Assembly: GCA_902766785.1 (NCBI GenBank)
Contig: CACXEO010000048.1
Location: forward strand, 62,001 to 126,000
Direction of reading: 5' to 3'
Source of the DNA: Oscillospiraceae bacterium
GTDB taxonomy: Bacteria; Bacillota; Clostridia; Oscillospirales; Ruminococcaceae
Length of the DNA stretch: 64,000 nucleotides
The stretch's first letter is position 1; the number at the start of each line of letters is the position of its first letter. This document shows, one piece after another, positions 47,491-56,381 of the stretch. Position numbers and translations under genes: made by a program. The notes beneath the pieces are model-generated. The model searched no databases, had not been told where the DNA came from, and saw only the letters and a program-made list of their open reading frames with translations.

Positions 47491-47509
47491 TTTCAAATGA
47501 AATTTGAAA
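47491..47509 (-). promoter_or_regulatory. 19-base palindrome near the GH51 promoter, candidate operator
   Basis: TTTCAAAT-GAA-ATTTGAAA is perfect over 8 bp and overlaps where the -35 region of a TATACT promoter would lie, about 85 bases before the GH51 ATG. The regulator is unknown; no AraR or CcpA consensus is seen. Confidence 0.4.
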
Positions 47510-47704
47510 AATGCCCAAAAATTCCTAAACAATCCTGTATAAAAAACCAATTTGAACTGTTTTTTAAATATATAAATTTGGTTCGCCAAACAAATGTCTG
47601 TAAAAGAGTCGAATATGATACAGGCAGGGCGCAAAACGCACCGTAAAACGGGTATGTATTGTGGTAAGTCCTCCTGGCTTAACCGCAATAACTGCACATC
47701 AATA

Positions 47705-47740
47705 AAAAGCAGCGCCGCGGGCTTTCTCCACGGCGCTTTT
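47705..47740 (-). terminator. terminator of the ABC exporter operon
   Basis: On the minus strand GTAAAAGCGCCGTGG pairs with CCGCGGCGCTGCTTTT, followed by TATTG. It lies just after the stop of the 628-residue ABC gene. Confidence 0.7.
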
Positions 47741-47756
47741 ACAAAAGTTTAAATGT

Positions 47757-49643
47757 TCATCCGGCCATTGATTCGAATTGGCTGTTGTAAAGGGCGGCGT
47801 AAAAACCGTCTTGGGCAATCAGCTCATCGTGGCTGCCCTGCTCTACAATGTCGCCGTCTTTCATGACAAGGATGGTGTCCGCGTCGCGGATGGTGGAAAG
47901 GCGGTGCGCAATGATAAAGCTGGTGCGGCCTTTCATCAGGTTTTCCATCGCCTTCTGGATCCGGACCTCCGTACGGGTATCGACTGAACTGGTCGCCTCG
48001 TCGAGAATCAGGACAGCCGGGTCGGCTAAGATAGCGCGGGCAATGGTGAGAAGCTGCTTCTGGCCCTGTGAAATATTGCTGGATTCTTCGTTGAGCTCCA
48101 TCTGGTAGCCGCCGGGAAGGGTGCGGATAAAATGATCCGCATGAGCCGCCTTGGCAGCCGCAATGACCTCTTCATCGGTGGCGCCAAGCCGCCCATAACG
48201 GATATTTTCCATAATGGTTCCCTTGAACAGCCAGGTATCCTGCAGCACCATGCCGAACGCATCGCGCAGATCGTCGCGGGTAAAGTCGCGGATATCGTGC
48301 CCGTCAAGCAGGATTGCGCCGCCGTTTACGTCGTAATACCGCAGCAGCAGTTTAACCATGGTGGTCTTGCCCGCCCCGGTCGGCCCTACAATGGCGACTT
48401 TTTGCCCGGGCTGGACTTCTGCAGAAAAGTCATTGACAATGATCTTTTCCGGAATATAGCCAAACTTGACGTTTCGGAATTCAACATGTCCCTGAACTTC
48501 TTTAAGCTTCACAGGGTCAGCCTTTTCCGCAACCTCCTCCGGTTCATTCAAAAACTCAAAAACACGCTCCGCAGCGGCTGCGGTGGACTGGAAGACGTTT
48601 GCAATATTCATGGTCTGGGTGATCGGCTGGTTGAAGAGCCGGACGTACTGGATGAACGCCTGGATGTCGCCGACGGCAATTCTGCCGACCGTAATAGCTC
48701 CACCGAAAAACACAATATCCTGTACGGCGAGCATCCCGCCCAGAACGCAAACCGCTACGTAGCCGAGATTGCTCACAAACTGCATAATCGGCATCATCAA
48801 ACCAGATAGGAACTGCGATTTCCATGCGACGTTATAAAGTTTTCCGTTAAACTCGTCAAATTTTTCTATGCTTTTTTTCTCACCGTTAAACGCCTTCATA
48901 ACGTTATGCCCGGCATACATTTCCTCTACATGGCCGTTGACCTCTCCCAAATAACGCTGCTGGCCAATAAAGTATTTCTGAGACCGCTTGACGATAGCCG
49001 AAACCAGCAGAAGAGCAACCGGAATGATGATAAGGGTGACAAGGGTCAGAAGCCAGCTGATGGTGAACATCATAATCAGCACGCCGATAATCGAGGTGAC
49101 GGCGGTGATCAACTGGGTGAGGCTCTGGTTGAGTGAATTCGAGACCGTGTCGACATCATTTGTCACGCGGGAAAGAACCTCGCCGTGGGTACGGGTGTCA
49201 AAATAACTCAGCGGCAGACGGTTGATCTTCTCAGAAATCTCCTTGCGGAACCGGTAGGTCAGCTTCATGGAAACGCCGGTCATCAAAAAATTTTGAATAT
49301 AGGAGAAAGCCGCACTGGCCACGTAAATAATCAAAAGAAAAATCATGATGGAGCCAACCGCTTCAAAATTGATCCCGTTTGAAGTACCGGCCATCTTTCC
49401 CATAACACCGTTAAAAATTTCGGTTGTGGCGTTACCCAGGATTTTCGGCCCGATAATTGAAAACACCGTACTGGCAATGGCGAAGATAAATACGACAATA
49501 ACCGAGGGGAGGAACGGTTTTAAATACCGCAGCAGGTTTTTCATGGTCCCCTTAAAATTTTTGGCTTTTTCGCCCGGTACGCCTGGGCCATGGCCGCCCA
49601 TGGGACCTTTATGCTTCTGCTGAAAAGATGTTCCTTTGCTCAT
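47757..49643 (-). CDS. ABC exporter half-transporter, canonical Walker B
   Basis: 628 residues: a Gly/Lys-rich N-terminal cytosolic stretch (1-40), six TM helices (about 45-330) and a nucleotide-binding domain with Walker A GPTGAGKTT, signature NISQGQKQ (non-canonical, Gln for Gly), Walker B LILDEATSS with the catalytic Glu, and the H-loop IIAHRL. It pairs with the next-listed half-transporter; the two genes overlap by four bases and are expected to form a heterodimer with one consensus and one degenerate ATP site, as in other heterodimeric multidrug exporters. The substrate is unknown. Confidence 0.92.
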   Translation of the reverse strand: MSKGTSFQQKHKGPMGGHGPGVPGEKAKNFKGTMKNLLRYLKPFLPSVIVVFIFAIASTVFSIIGPKILGNATTEIFNGVMGKMAGTSNGINFEAVGSIMIFLLIIYVASAAFSYIQNFLMTGVSMKLTYRFRKEISEKINRLPLSYFDTRTHGEVLSRVTNDVDTVSNSLNQSLTQLITAVTSIIGVLIMMFTISWLLTLVTLIIIPVALLLVSAIVKRSQKYFIGQQRYLGEVNGHVEEMYAGHNVMKAFNGEKKSIEKFDEFNGKLYNVAWKSQFLSGLMMPIMQFVSNLGYVAVCVLGGMLAVQDIVFFGGAITVGRIAVGDIQAFIQYVRLFNQPITQTMNIANVFQSTAAAAERVFEFLNEPEEVAEKADPVKLKEVQGHVEFRNVKFGYIPEKIIVNDFSAEVQPGQKVAIVGPTGAGKTTMVKLLLRYYDVNGGAILLDGHDIRDFTRDDLRDAFGMVLQDTWLFKGTIMENIRYGRLGATDEEVIAAAKAAHADHFIRTLPGGYQMELNEESSNISQGQKQLLTIARAILADPAVLILDEATSSVDTRTEVRIQKAMENLMKGRTSFIIAHRLSTIRDADTILVMKDGDIVEQGSHDELIAQDGFYAALYNSQFESMAG

Positions 49644-51373
49644 GCTTCCAGCTCCTTTTCCGACAACTGTGACTGGGCGATTTCCCGGTAAACAGCGCAG
49701 TTTTTCAGTAATTCTTTATGGGTGCCGATTCCGGCAACATTCCCGTCGTCCAGAACGACAATCTGCTCCGCGCCCATAATGGTGCTGACCCGCTGAGCCA
49801 CAATCAGCATGGTGGACTGGCCCGTCTCCTGTTTCAAGGCACGGCGGAGAGCAGCGTCAGTCTTAAAATCGAGGGCAGAAAAGCTGTCGTCGAAAATATA
49901 AATCGGCGCCCGCTTCACCAGCGCCCGCGCAATGGAAAGGCGCTGCTTCTGGCCGCCGGAGACGTTGCTGCCTCCCTGGGCAATTTCAGAATCATACCCT
50001 GCTTCCTTATCCTCTATAAAATCGGCCGCCTGGGCAATTTGCGCCGCCTTTTGAAGCTCATCATCCGGCGCATCCTCCCTTGAATACTGCAGGTTTGACT
50101 TGATGGTGCCGGAAAAGAGCACCCCTTTCTGGGGAACGAAACCAATTTTCTCGCGGAGTTCATGCTGGGGAACGTCCCGGATATTCACACCGTCGATCAG
50201 AATCTGCCCCTCGGTCACGTCGTAAAACCGTACAATCAGGTTGACAAGGGTAGATTTTCCGCTGCCCGTACTGCCGATAAACGCGGTTGTTTCCCCTGGC
50301 CTTGCTGTAAAACTGATATTCGTTAAGGCCGGCTCATCGGCTTTGGGATAGGCAAAGGAAACATTTTTAAATTCAACGACTCCCTTGAAATCCTGTGGGA
50401 AATGTACAGGGGTTTCCTTATCGCTGATAACCGGTTCGGTGGTGAGAACCTCATTGATCCGTTCCGCAGAAACAGAAGCGCGGGGCAGCATGATGAACAT
50501 GACCGAAATCATAAGGAAAGACATGATGATCTGCATAGCGTACTGCATAAAGGCCATCATATCCCCGACCTGAATGCTTCCCATATCGACCTGCCCGGCG
50601 CCGATCCAGATGATCAGCAGCTGAACGCCGTTCATAACCAACATCATCACAGGCATCATAAAAACCATGATCCGGTTGACAAAAAGATTTGTTTTAGTCA
50701 GGTCGCGGTTGACCTCGTCAAAGCGCTCTTCTTCCCGATTCTGGGTGTTGAAGGCGCGGATGACCATCATACCGGTCAGGCTCTCACGGGTGACAAGGTT
50801 TAGTTTATCCACCAACTTTTGAACCCGTTTGAAACGCGGTACCGAAAGGGCGAAGATCACCAGAACAAGGCCGATGACCACCAAAACTGCGACTGCAATA
50901 ATCCAGCTCAGGTTGGCACTCTTGCCAACCGCCTTGACAACGCCGCCGATTCCCATGATAGGCGCATAAAAAACAAAACGGAGCGCCATGACGGAGAGCA
51001 TTTGAATCTGCTGGATATCATTGGTTGTTCTGGTAATCAGCGAAGCGGTTGAAAAATGGTCGAATTCCGCATTGGAAAACTCCTCTACCCTGCGGAAAAT
51101 ATCATGGCGCAGGTTGCGCGCCGTCCCCGCCGCAAGACGGGCGGAGAGGTAGCCTACCGCAATGGTGCAAAGAGCGCCTAAAAGCGCAACCAGCAGCATT
51201 TTGCCGCCCTCCGCCAGAATATATCCGGTATCCCCGGCGGCAATTCCATTGTTGACAGTATTGGACATGTAGTCCGGCAAGGCCAGGTCAGTCATTGCCT
51301 GAACAAACAAAAGGCCAAAAATTACAACAACCCAGAGGGCATACGGCTTAAAAATTTTGATCAATTTCATCAT
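49640..51373 (-). CDS. ABC exporter half-transporter, degenerate Walker B
   Basis: 577 residues: six TM helices (about 15-300), then Walker A GSTGSGKST, signature NVSGGQKQ (canonical), Walker B YIFDDSFSA with Asp where the catalytic Glu is expected, and VAQRVS at the H-loop position, with Gln where His is usual. This is the degenerate half of the heterodimer: its Walker A/B joins the altered signature of the partner to form the non-hydrolysing site. First gene of the two-gene operon. Confidence 0.92.
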   Translation of the reverse strand: MMKLIKIFKPYALWVVVIFGLLFVQAMTDLALPDYMSNTVNNGIAAGDTGYILAEGGKMLLVALLGALCTIAVGYLSARLAAGTARNLRHDIFRRVEEFSNAEFDHFSTASLITRTTNDIQQIQMLSVMALRFVFYAPIMGIGGVVKAVGKSANLSWIIAVAVLVVIGLVLVIFALSVPRFKRVQKLVDKLNLVTRESLTGMMVIRAFNTQNREEERFDEVNRDLTKTNLFVNRIMVFMMPVMMLVMNGVQLLIIWIGAGQVDMGSIQVGDMMAFMQYAMQIIMSFLMISVMFIMLPRASVSAERINEVLTTEPVISDKETPVHFPQDFKGVVEFKNVSFAYPKADEPALTNISFTARPGETTAFIGSTGSGKSTLVNLIVRFYDVTEGQILIDGVNIRDVPQHELREKIGFVPQKGVLFSGTIKSNLQYSREDAPDDELQKAAQIAQAADFIEDKEAGYDSEIAQGGSNVSGGQKQRLSIARALVKRAPIYIFDDSFSALDFKTDAALRRALKQETGQSTMLIVAQRVSTIMGAEQIVVLDDGNVAGIGTHKELLKNCAVYREIAQSQLSEKELEA

Positions 51374-51496
51374 AAAGGTTCAAGCCCCCACTATCATTTT
51401 CGTCTTGTATTTATACATTATCCACTTTCTGGAACTTTAAAACTTGAACAAAATTGAAATAATATAAGAACAAATGACTATTTGGTCAGATACAAT

Positions 51497-51526
51497 AAAA
51501 AAGCAGCCTGGTGTTGGCTGCTTTTT
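51497..51526 (-). terminator. terminator of the AbrB-type membrane protein gene
   Basis: AAAAAAGCAGCC and GGCTGCTTTTT enclose TGGTGTT. It lies between the ABC operon start and the next minus-strand gene, downstream of the latter. Confidence 0.75.
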
Positions 51527-51574
51527 ACATTTCTTCGCTATTCTTCCCATGACACCTGCAAAATATTCTCGCTC

Positions 51575-52657
51575 CTATAGTCCCGGGAATAAAAGAAGGA
51601 GCCCGCTGATCAGCACCGGATAAAGACCGATAACGCAGACAACCCGCAAAAGCTGGAAAGTGGTTACCTTTGACGTGTCTGCACCAAAATCCGCGGCAAT
51701 CAGGGAAAACTCGGACAATCCGCCCGGCGCGCAGCAGAAGAAAGCGGTCGGCAGGTTCATATTGGTAAACCGGTAAAGCCCAAGGCTTAAAGAAACGCTG
51801 ATGAGAAAATGCCCCAGCAGGAACAGGATAGCCGGAATCACCGCATCCTTCAGGCCGATGACAGCCGCCAGAGTGATCCCCTCTCCAATTAATGCACCGG
51901 AGCAAATCTGCGCCCCGGTTTTTACCGGGAGCGGCATATACGCGTTGCCGAAAAAAATATTCTGCGCCGCTACGCCAGCCATTGCAAAAACGAGCGGTCC
52001 AGCTGGAACGCCGAGCAGAAACCCAACCGTACCGCTGATCCCTCCGACTGCTGCGGTGATCAGAACATCTTTCCAGCTATGCTTTTTCACAAGCCCTTCG
52101 GAAAGGGGCTCCTGTTCCGCTTTTGCCTCCCGCACGGGGAGGACGTCGGTTCTGGGACGGTGCTTATCGAACAGCTTGACCACTTGCGTTACAATCGGCG
52201 GAAAAAGAGCGATAACCGAAATTAACCGAACCAGTTGGAGGACTGAGACAATTGAAGTATCCGCCCCCATGTCAAAGCTGATCAACGCCATATCCACCAC
52301 GCCGCCCGGCGCACAGCAAAACAGCGCGGTAACCAGGTCGTACTCCGTAAAAAAGTAGAGCAGGAAACCCATTGTCAGGGTGAGGATAATTACGGATACT
52401 ACAATTATCACCGCGGGTTTTATCACCTTTTTGAGCGCCAGAACGTCCTCTTTGCGGATTCCCACACCGATAAACGTCCCCGCAATTGCCTGTACAACCG
52501 TTTTGATTTCAGTGGGAAGAAAAGCTTCCCCTGTAAAAATATTGAGCAGCGCCACGGCTGCCATAGCGCCGATCATAGCGCCCGCCGGAACTTTCAACGC
52601 CTTAACCAGAAGCCCGCCTGCAACCGCCGCCAGGACCGTATAGAATAACGGCAACAT
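51575..52657 (-). CDS. AbrB-type (PF05145) membrane protein
   Basis: 360 residues from ATG 52657 (GGGGTG at eight bases; the longer frame to 52729 lacks a better site). The protein is an internal duplication: VPAGAMIGAMAAV and the GVGIRK region repeat as VPAGPLVFAMAG and SGALIGEGI, each half with four to five TM helices and CCAPGGVVDMA or CCAPGGLSEFS. Members have been called AbrB or ammonia monooxygenase, but these names rest on weak links; transport of a small substrate is more likely, unproven. Confidence 0.8.
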   Translation of the reverse strand: MLPLFYTVLAAVAGGLLVKALKVPAGAMIGAMAAVALLNIFTGEAFLPTEIKTVVQAIAGTFIGVGIRKEDVLALKKVIKPAVIIVVSVIILTLTMGFLLYFFTEYDLVTALFCCAPGGVVDMALISFDMGADTSIVSVLQLVRLISVIALFPPIVTQVVKLFDKHRPRTDVLPVREAKAEQEPLSEGLVKKHSWKDVLITAAVGGISGTVGFLLGVPAGPLVFAMAGVAAQNIFFGNAYMPLPVKTGAQICSGALIGEGITLAAVIGLKDAVIPAILFLLGHFLISVSLSLGLYRFTNMNLPTAFFCCAPGGLSEFSLIAADFGADTSKVTTFQLLRVVCVIGLYPVLISGLLLLFPGL

Positions 52658-52730
52658 TTTAACAACACCCCTGCGATTCATTTTGTAGTAAAAAGACTGT
52701 TTGATTGTTTGAGAGAATGGGAAAAACAAA

Positions 52731-52759
52731 ACCGGGCCGCTTTACGGCGGCCCGGCTGA
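52731..52759 (-). terminator. terminator of the SpoIID-like gene
   Basis: On the minus strand GCCGGGCCGCC-GTAAA-GCGGCCCGG is followed by TTTTGTTTTT, about 120 bases after the gene stop. Confidence 0.75.
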
Positions 52760-52878
52760 TTCAACGGATGATCCGGTATGCTTTCTGGTCCCTGCAGAAC
52801 TGGGCGCCGTGCCCCTTTTCCGGCAAATGCCTTACCAACAGTATAGTACAAATGAAAGGGCAGGTCAATTCAGTTTTT

Positions 52879-53886
52879 CTACAGGTCAGCCAGTTCGATT
52901 CCCGTGTAATAATGCTTTAAAATTTCCTCATATGTTTTTCCGGAAGCGGCCATCTCGTTCGCTCCATATTGGCTCATCCCAACGCCATGCCCCAGCCCTT
53001 TCGTCGCAAAGATATAACTGTCGCTGTCCGTGTGGTAGCTCACTGTAAAATTTGCGGAAGAAAGAGAAAGAGCAGAGCGGAGCTGAACACCGCTGAGCGT
53101 TATACTGCCGGCCTGAACCTCCGTAACAGTACCGGAGTCAGACGTTTTTTTGACTTGGAACAGGGCCGCCTTATCCCCGCTCAAAACGATATCAGGATAA
53201 GCTTTTTTTAGGGCTTTCTCCACTTCTTCATAAGATAACTTTTTTTCGGACTTGTAAGACGGCGCGTTTTCATCCGGCTTGCTGTCAACCGGGACTAAGT
53301 AGGCGAAAGCGTTCCCCCAAACAACCTCGGCCGATTCAGTTTTTCCGGAGGAGGTTGAATGGAACGCCGCCGCAATGGGCTGGTCCTGGTAGAGCATGAC
53401 TTTCCCGATGACCGAGTCAACTGCATCGCTGCACTTTTTCCAGAATTCTTCCGCCTTGTCCCCGTACATTTCATTGAATTCCTCACGGCTGACATAGGCC
53501 TGGTAATGGGCGGGGTCGTCGCTGAAATCGGCCCCTTTCAGGTCGGTGTTTTCCCCCGATTTCTGCACGTCCCGCATCCGCAGGGCATAGGTGTGGGCAG
53601 CTACCGCCTGTGCCTTAATTGCTTCCAGCTCATAATCCATGGGAATTTCGGCTGCAACCACCCCCTTGATATAATCAGAGGCAGATAATTCCAACACCTC
53701 CCCGGTACTGGTCCGCAGAAGCTTAAACGTATCGTTTCCGGCAACACTGTCCCCTTCCGAACTGCTTTGGGAATTTTGTTCAGACTGTGAGGGACCGGCA
53801 GCCGTCCCCGGGCTGATAAATGCGGTCAGCGGTACGCACAGCACCGCCAGTGAAAACAAAAGCAGGTTTAAAAGAACCCGTTTCAT
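52879..53886 (-). CDS. SpoIID/LytB-domain protein
   Basis: 335 residues: signal peptide (1-30), a Ser/Gln-rich linker (to about 52) and the SpoIID domain with the catalytic-Glu motif AAEIPMDYELEA and GLGHGVGMSQYGA. SpoIID is a lytic transglycosylase acting with SpoIIP during spore engulfment; related proteins serve in cell-wall remodelling. Sporulation is inferred from this family. spoIIQ or spoIIIA genes are not in the window, so it could also be a LytB-type wall enzyme. Confidence 0.85.
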   Translation of the reverse strand: MKRVLLNLLLFSLAVLCVPLTAFISPGTAAGPSQSEQNSQSSSEGDSVAGNDTFKLLRTSTGEVLELSASDYIKGVVAAEIPMDYELEAIKAQAVAAHTYALRMRDVQKSGENTDLKGADFSDDPAHYQAYVSREEFNEMYGDKAEEFWKKCSDAVDSVIGKVMLYQDQPIAAAFHSTSSGKTESAEVVWGNAFAYLVPVDSKPDENAPSYKSEKKLSYEEVEKALKKAYPDIVLSGDKAALFQVKKTSDSGTVTEVQAGSITLSGVQLRSALSLSSANFTVSYHTDSDSYIFATKGLGHGVGMSQYGANEMAASGKTYEEILKHYYTGIELADL

Positions 53887-54033
53887 AACATTCTCCTTTC
53901 AATTTATGAATGTATCATTATAGCAAAATTCAAAAAATACGCTTTCAAGCATCTTACTGACCTAATTGATATTAAATTTGAAAGATATGGTTTTTATTTA
54001 TTCATTTTAAAGGTTTTAGACCACAATTTATTC

Positions 54034-54062
54034 TTGACTTGACTTTAAAAATGAATTAAAAT
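54034..54062 (+). promoter_or_regulatory. promoter of the citrate synthase gene
   Basis: TTGACT (54034-54039), 17 bases, TAAAAT (54057-54062). A stem CCAAGC/GCTTGG follows near 54088-54107 in the leader, just before the AGGAGG site. Confidence 0.7.
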
Positions 54063-54127
54063 AAGATTAATTATTTCATCATCGGTGCCAAGCTGTACCG
54101 GGGCTTGGACCACAGGAGGAACTGCCA

Positions 54128-55486
54128 ATGAATTTATCGGAATCTGAATACAAGTCCATTGAAACATTATGCGAACGGTTTAAAGAATATAACATCATTG
54201 ACCCGGCGTACTATAAAAAATATGATGTCAAACGAGGGCTACGCAATAACGACGGAACCGGGGTTGTCGCTGGGGTCACCAGAATATGTAATGTTCACGG
54301 GTATGTCCTTAACGAGCATGAGCGCGAACCAATTGACGGAAAGCTCATATACCGCGGCATTGACATTGAAGACCTCATTGACGGTTTCACCAAAGACAAC
54401 CGCTACGGTTTCGAAGAGGTAATCTACCTGTTGTTGTTCGGCGTTCTTCCGGACAAAGTGGAATTGGACGATTTCACCACTATTCTGAGTTTTTACCGTG
54501 ACCTGCCCGATGGCTTTGCCGAGGATATGATCTTTAAAGCGCCTTCCCGCAATATTATGAACAAAATGGCCCGCTCTGTCCTCGCACTCTATTCTTATGA
54601 CGACAACGCGGAAGATCATTCCCTGGTGGCGGAAATGAACAAGGCAATCAAGCTCATTGCGCGAATTCCCACCATCATGGTGGACGCTTACCAGATCAAG
54701 CGCCGCCACTACGACCATGACAGCATGTATTTCCACCAATCCAACCTTGACGAAGGATTTGCACAGAGCATCCTTTCCACCCTGCGGATGGACCGTTCTT
54801 ATACCGAGGAAGAGGCGCACTTGCTCGACCTCTGCCTGGTGCTCCACGCAGAACACGGCGGCGGCAACAATTCCACTTTCACCTGCCGGTCCCTCACCTC
54901 GACCGGGACGGACGCTTATTCAGCCTATGCAGGGGCAATCAGCGCCCTCAAAGGCCCGCGCCATGGCGGTGCAAACATCAAGGCCGCTGAAATGCTGGAT
55001 TGTTTCAGGGAAAATATCAAGAATTATCAGGATGAAACCGAAATTGCTTCATTTATTGAAAAGATTATCGACAAGGAAGCCGGGGATAGCAGCGGTCTGA
55101 TTTACGGGATGGGCCATGCGGTTTACACCAAATCCGACCCGCGCGCCGTCATTTTAAAACGGCGTGCCGGCGAAATGGCGCAGGGAACCGATTTCGAGAA
55201 GGATTTCTGTTTGCTTGAGGCAATTGAGAAGCTGACGCCCGGAATTTTCGAACGCAAACGCGGCCTGTCCAAAGTCATCAGCGCAAATGTCGATATGTAT
55301 TCGGGTCTTGTCTACCGAATGCTCGGAATTCCCACCGACCTGTTCACCCCGCTTTTTGCCGTTTCCCGTATGCCGGGCTGGGCCGCCCACCGGATGGAGG
55401 AGCTTCTCAACGGCAACCGGATTGTACGGCCCGCCTATAAGGCAATCGGGCCGAAGCAAACCTACATCGATTTGGAAAGCAGATGA
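54128..55486 (+). CDS. gltA: citrate synthase
   Basis: Condenses acetyl-CoA and oxaloacetate to citrate. 452 residues: the small domain with LHAEHGGGNNSTFT (catalytic His) and the large domain with GPRHGGANIK and GMGHAVYTKSDPRA. AGGAGGAACTGCCA precedes ATG 54128. The protein is long for the family (usually about 370-430) with an extended N-terminus (1-50) of unclear function. No aconitase or isocitrate dehydrogenase follows. 2-Methylcitrate synthase activity cannot be excluded from sequence. Confidence 0.93.
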   Translation: MNLSESEYKSIETLCERFKEYNIIDPAYYKKYDVKRGLRNNDGTGVVAGVTRICNVHGYVLNEHEREPIDGKLIYRGIDIEDLIDGFTKDNRYGFEEVIYLLLFGVLPDKVELDDFTTILSFYRDLPDGFAEDMIFKAPSRNIMNKMARSVLALYSYDDNAEDHSLVAEMNKAIKLIARIPTIMVDAYQIKRRHYDHDSMYFHQSNLDEGFAQSILSTLRMDRSYTEEEAHLLDLCLVLHAEHGGGNNSTFTCRSLTSTGTDAYSAYAGAISALKGPRHGGANIKAAEMLDCFRENIKNYQDETEIASFIEKIIDKEAGDSSGLIYGMGHAVYTKSDPRAVILKRRAGEMAQGTDFEKDFCLLEAIEKLTPGIFERKRGLSKVISANVDMYSGLVYRMLGIPTDLFTPLFAVSRMPGWAAHRMEELLNGNRIVRPAYKAIGPKQTYIDLESR

Positions 55487-55493
55487 TTGTGCG

Positions 55494-56324
55494 ATGAAGT
55501 TTAACTCAAGGGGGCTGCGGATTATCCTGGTCGCCCTGCTGGCGCTGTCCATTCCCTGCGGAATTATTTTCCGGGTTATGCAGCTTTTCTATGCCATTGA
55601 TTACGAAACCGGTTTTTATAAAGAATGGCATTTTTCTCTTCCCGCGCTGGATATAACCCTGTTTTCTTCCGCAGCTTTGACGCTTGTCCTTGTTTTTTTT
55701 CTGAAACGGGTTCCCTTGTCGGCTGGGTTTTCAAAGGGGTGGTTCGGCGTTTCCTTATTGTCTTTCCTCTGCGCGGCAGGACTTGCGGGACAGCTTATCC
55801 TGCAAACAATGCAGGAAAGCGGCTGGTCGGTTCTGATGCTGGTCTCAGCCGCACTTTCCATAATCTGCATTATCAGCTTTATTGCTTTAGGAATCAGGCA
55901 GGATCAGGCCCTTCCCGGGTCGGGCGCGTTTTTGTTCCGCAACATCGTGTTGACCCTATGGTGCTGTTCCGAAATGCTTCTGGTCTTTTTTGACCATTCA
56001 TCTGAATCGAATACATCAGAATACGTTTTTGTTATCCTGTTTTTGTACTTTGCTTCTCTCTTTTTTGTTAAATACGGAAAGCTCGCTTTTTACAACGGCC
56101 CAACCCATGCAACTACCTTCAGTCTTCTGGCTTCCGGTTCCCTGATGGCCCTTTTTGGTTTTGTCCTCTCGGTGCCGAATCTCGTTGCCAGTTGTTACGG
56201 CGTGGCTTCCTGGCAGAGCTTTTCCCCGTTTTCCTGCGTCGCGTTTCCGCTCGCGGTCTACGGGCTTGTCTTTGTCTGTATGAACTGTCTGCGGTCCGGT
56301 TCAAAAAAAGAATTCCATATTTAA
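55494..56324 (+). CDS. hypothetical multi-pass membrane protein
   Basis: 276 residues from ATG 55494, which lies 7 bases after the gltA stop (the frame is open far upstream inside gltA). About seven TM helices with few charged residues; a short polar segment (FFDHSSESNTSEY) near the middle and a basic C-terminus (SGSKKEFHI). No recognised family. Close spacing to gltA suggests co-transcription. A 23-base palindrome follows it. Confidence 0.65.
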   Translation: MKFNSRGLRIILVALLALSIPCGIIFRVMQLFYAIDYETGFYKEWHFSLPALDITLFSSAALTLVLVFFLKRVPLSAGFSKGWFGVSLLSFLCAAGLAGQLILQTMQESGWSVLMLVSAALSIICIISFIALGIRQDQALPGSGAFLFRNIVLTLWCCSEMLLVFFDHSSESNTSEYVFVILFLYFASLFFVKYGKLAFYNGPTHATTFSLLASGSLMALFGFVLSVPNLVASCYGVASWQSFSPFSCVAFPLAVYGLVFVCMNCLRSGSKKEFHI

Positions 56325-56330
56325 AAGAAG

Positions 56331-56353
56331 CCGGCCGTTTTTAAAACGGCCGG
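56331..56353 (+). repeat. 23-base palindrome between the membrane protein and YjeF_N genes
   Basis: CCGGCCGTTTT-T-AAAACGGCCGG. It can form a stem but has no T-run after it, so it may act as a weak terminator or attenuator ahead of the YjeF_N gene, which has its own GAAAGGA site. Confidence 0.5.
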
Positions 56354-56381
56354 TATTTCCATAATTAGAAAGGACGTTTCT

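Larger units (their letters stand above)
47407..47756. other. intergenic region upstream of the arabinofuranosidase gene
   Basis: AT-rich upstream of the GH51 gene. It holds a possible -10 TATACT (minus strand) near 47475-47480, a 19-base palindrome (47491-47509) and the ABC-operon terminator (47705-47740). No protein-coding sequence with a ribosome binding site. Confidence 0.5.

Noticed and set aside
47437..47697. 86-codon minus-strand frame upstream of the arabinofuranosidase gene
   Set aside because: It overlaps the promoter and palindrome, has no ribosome binding site and shows no conserved pattern.
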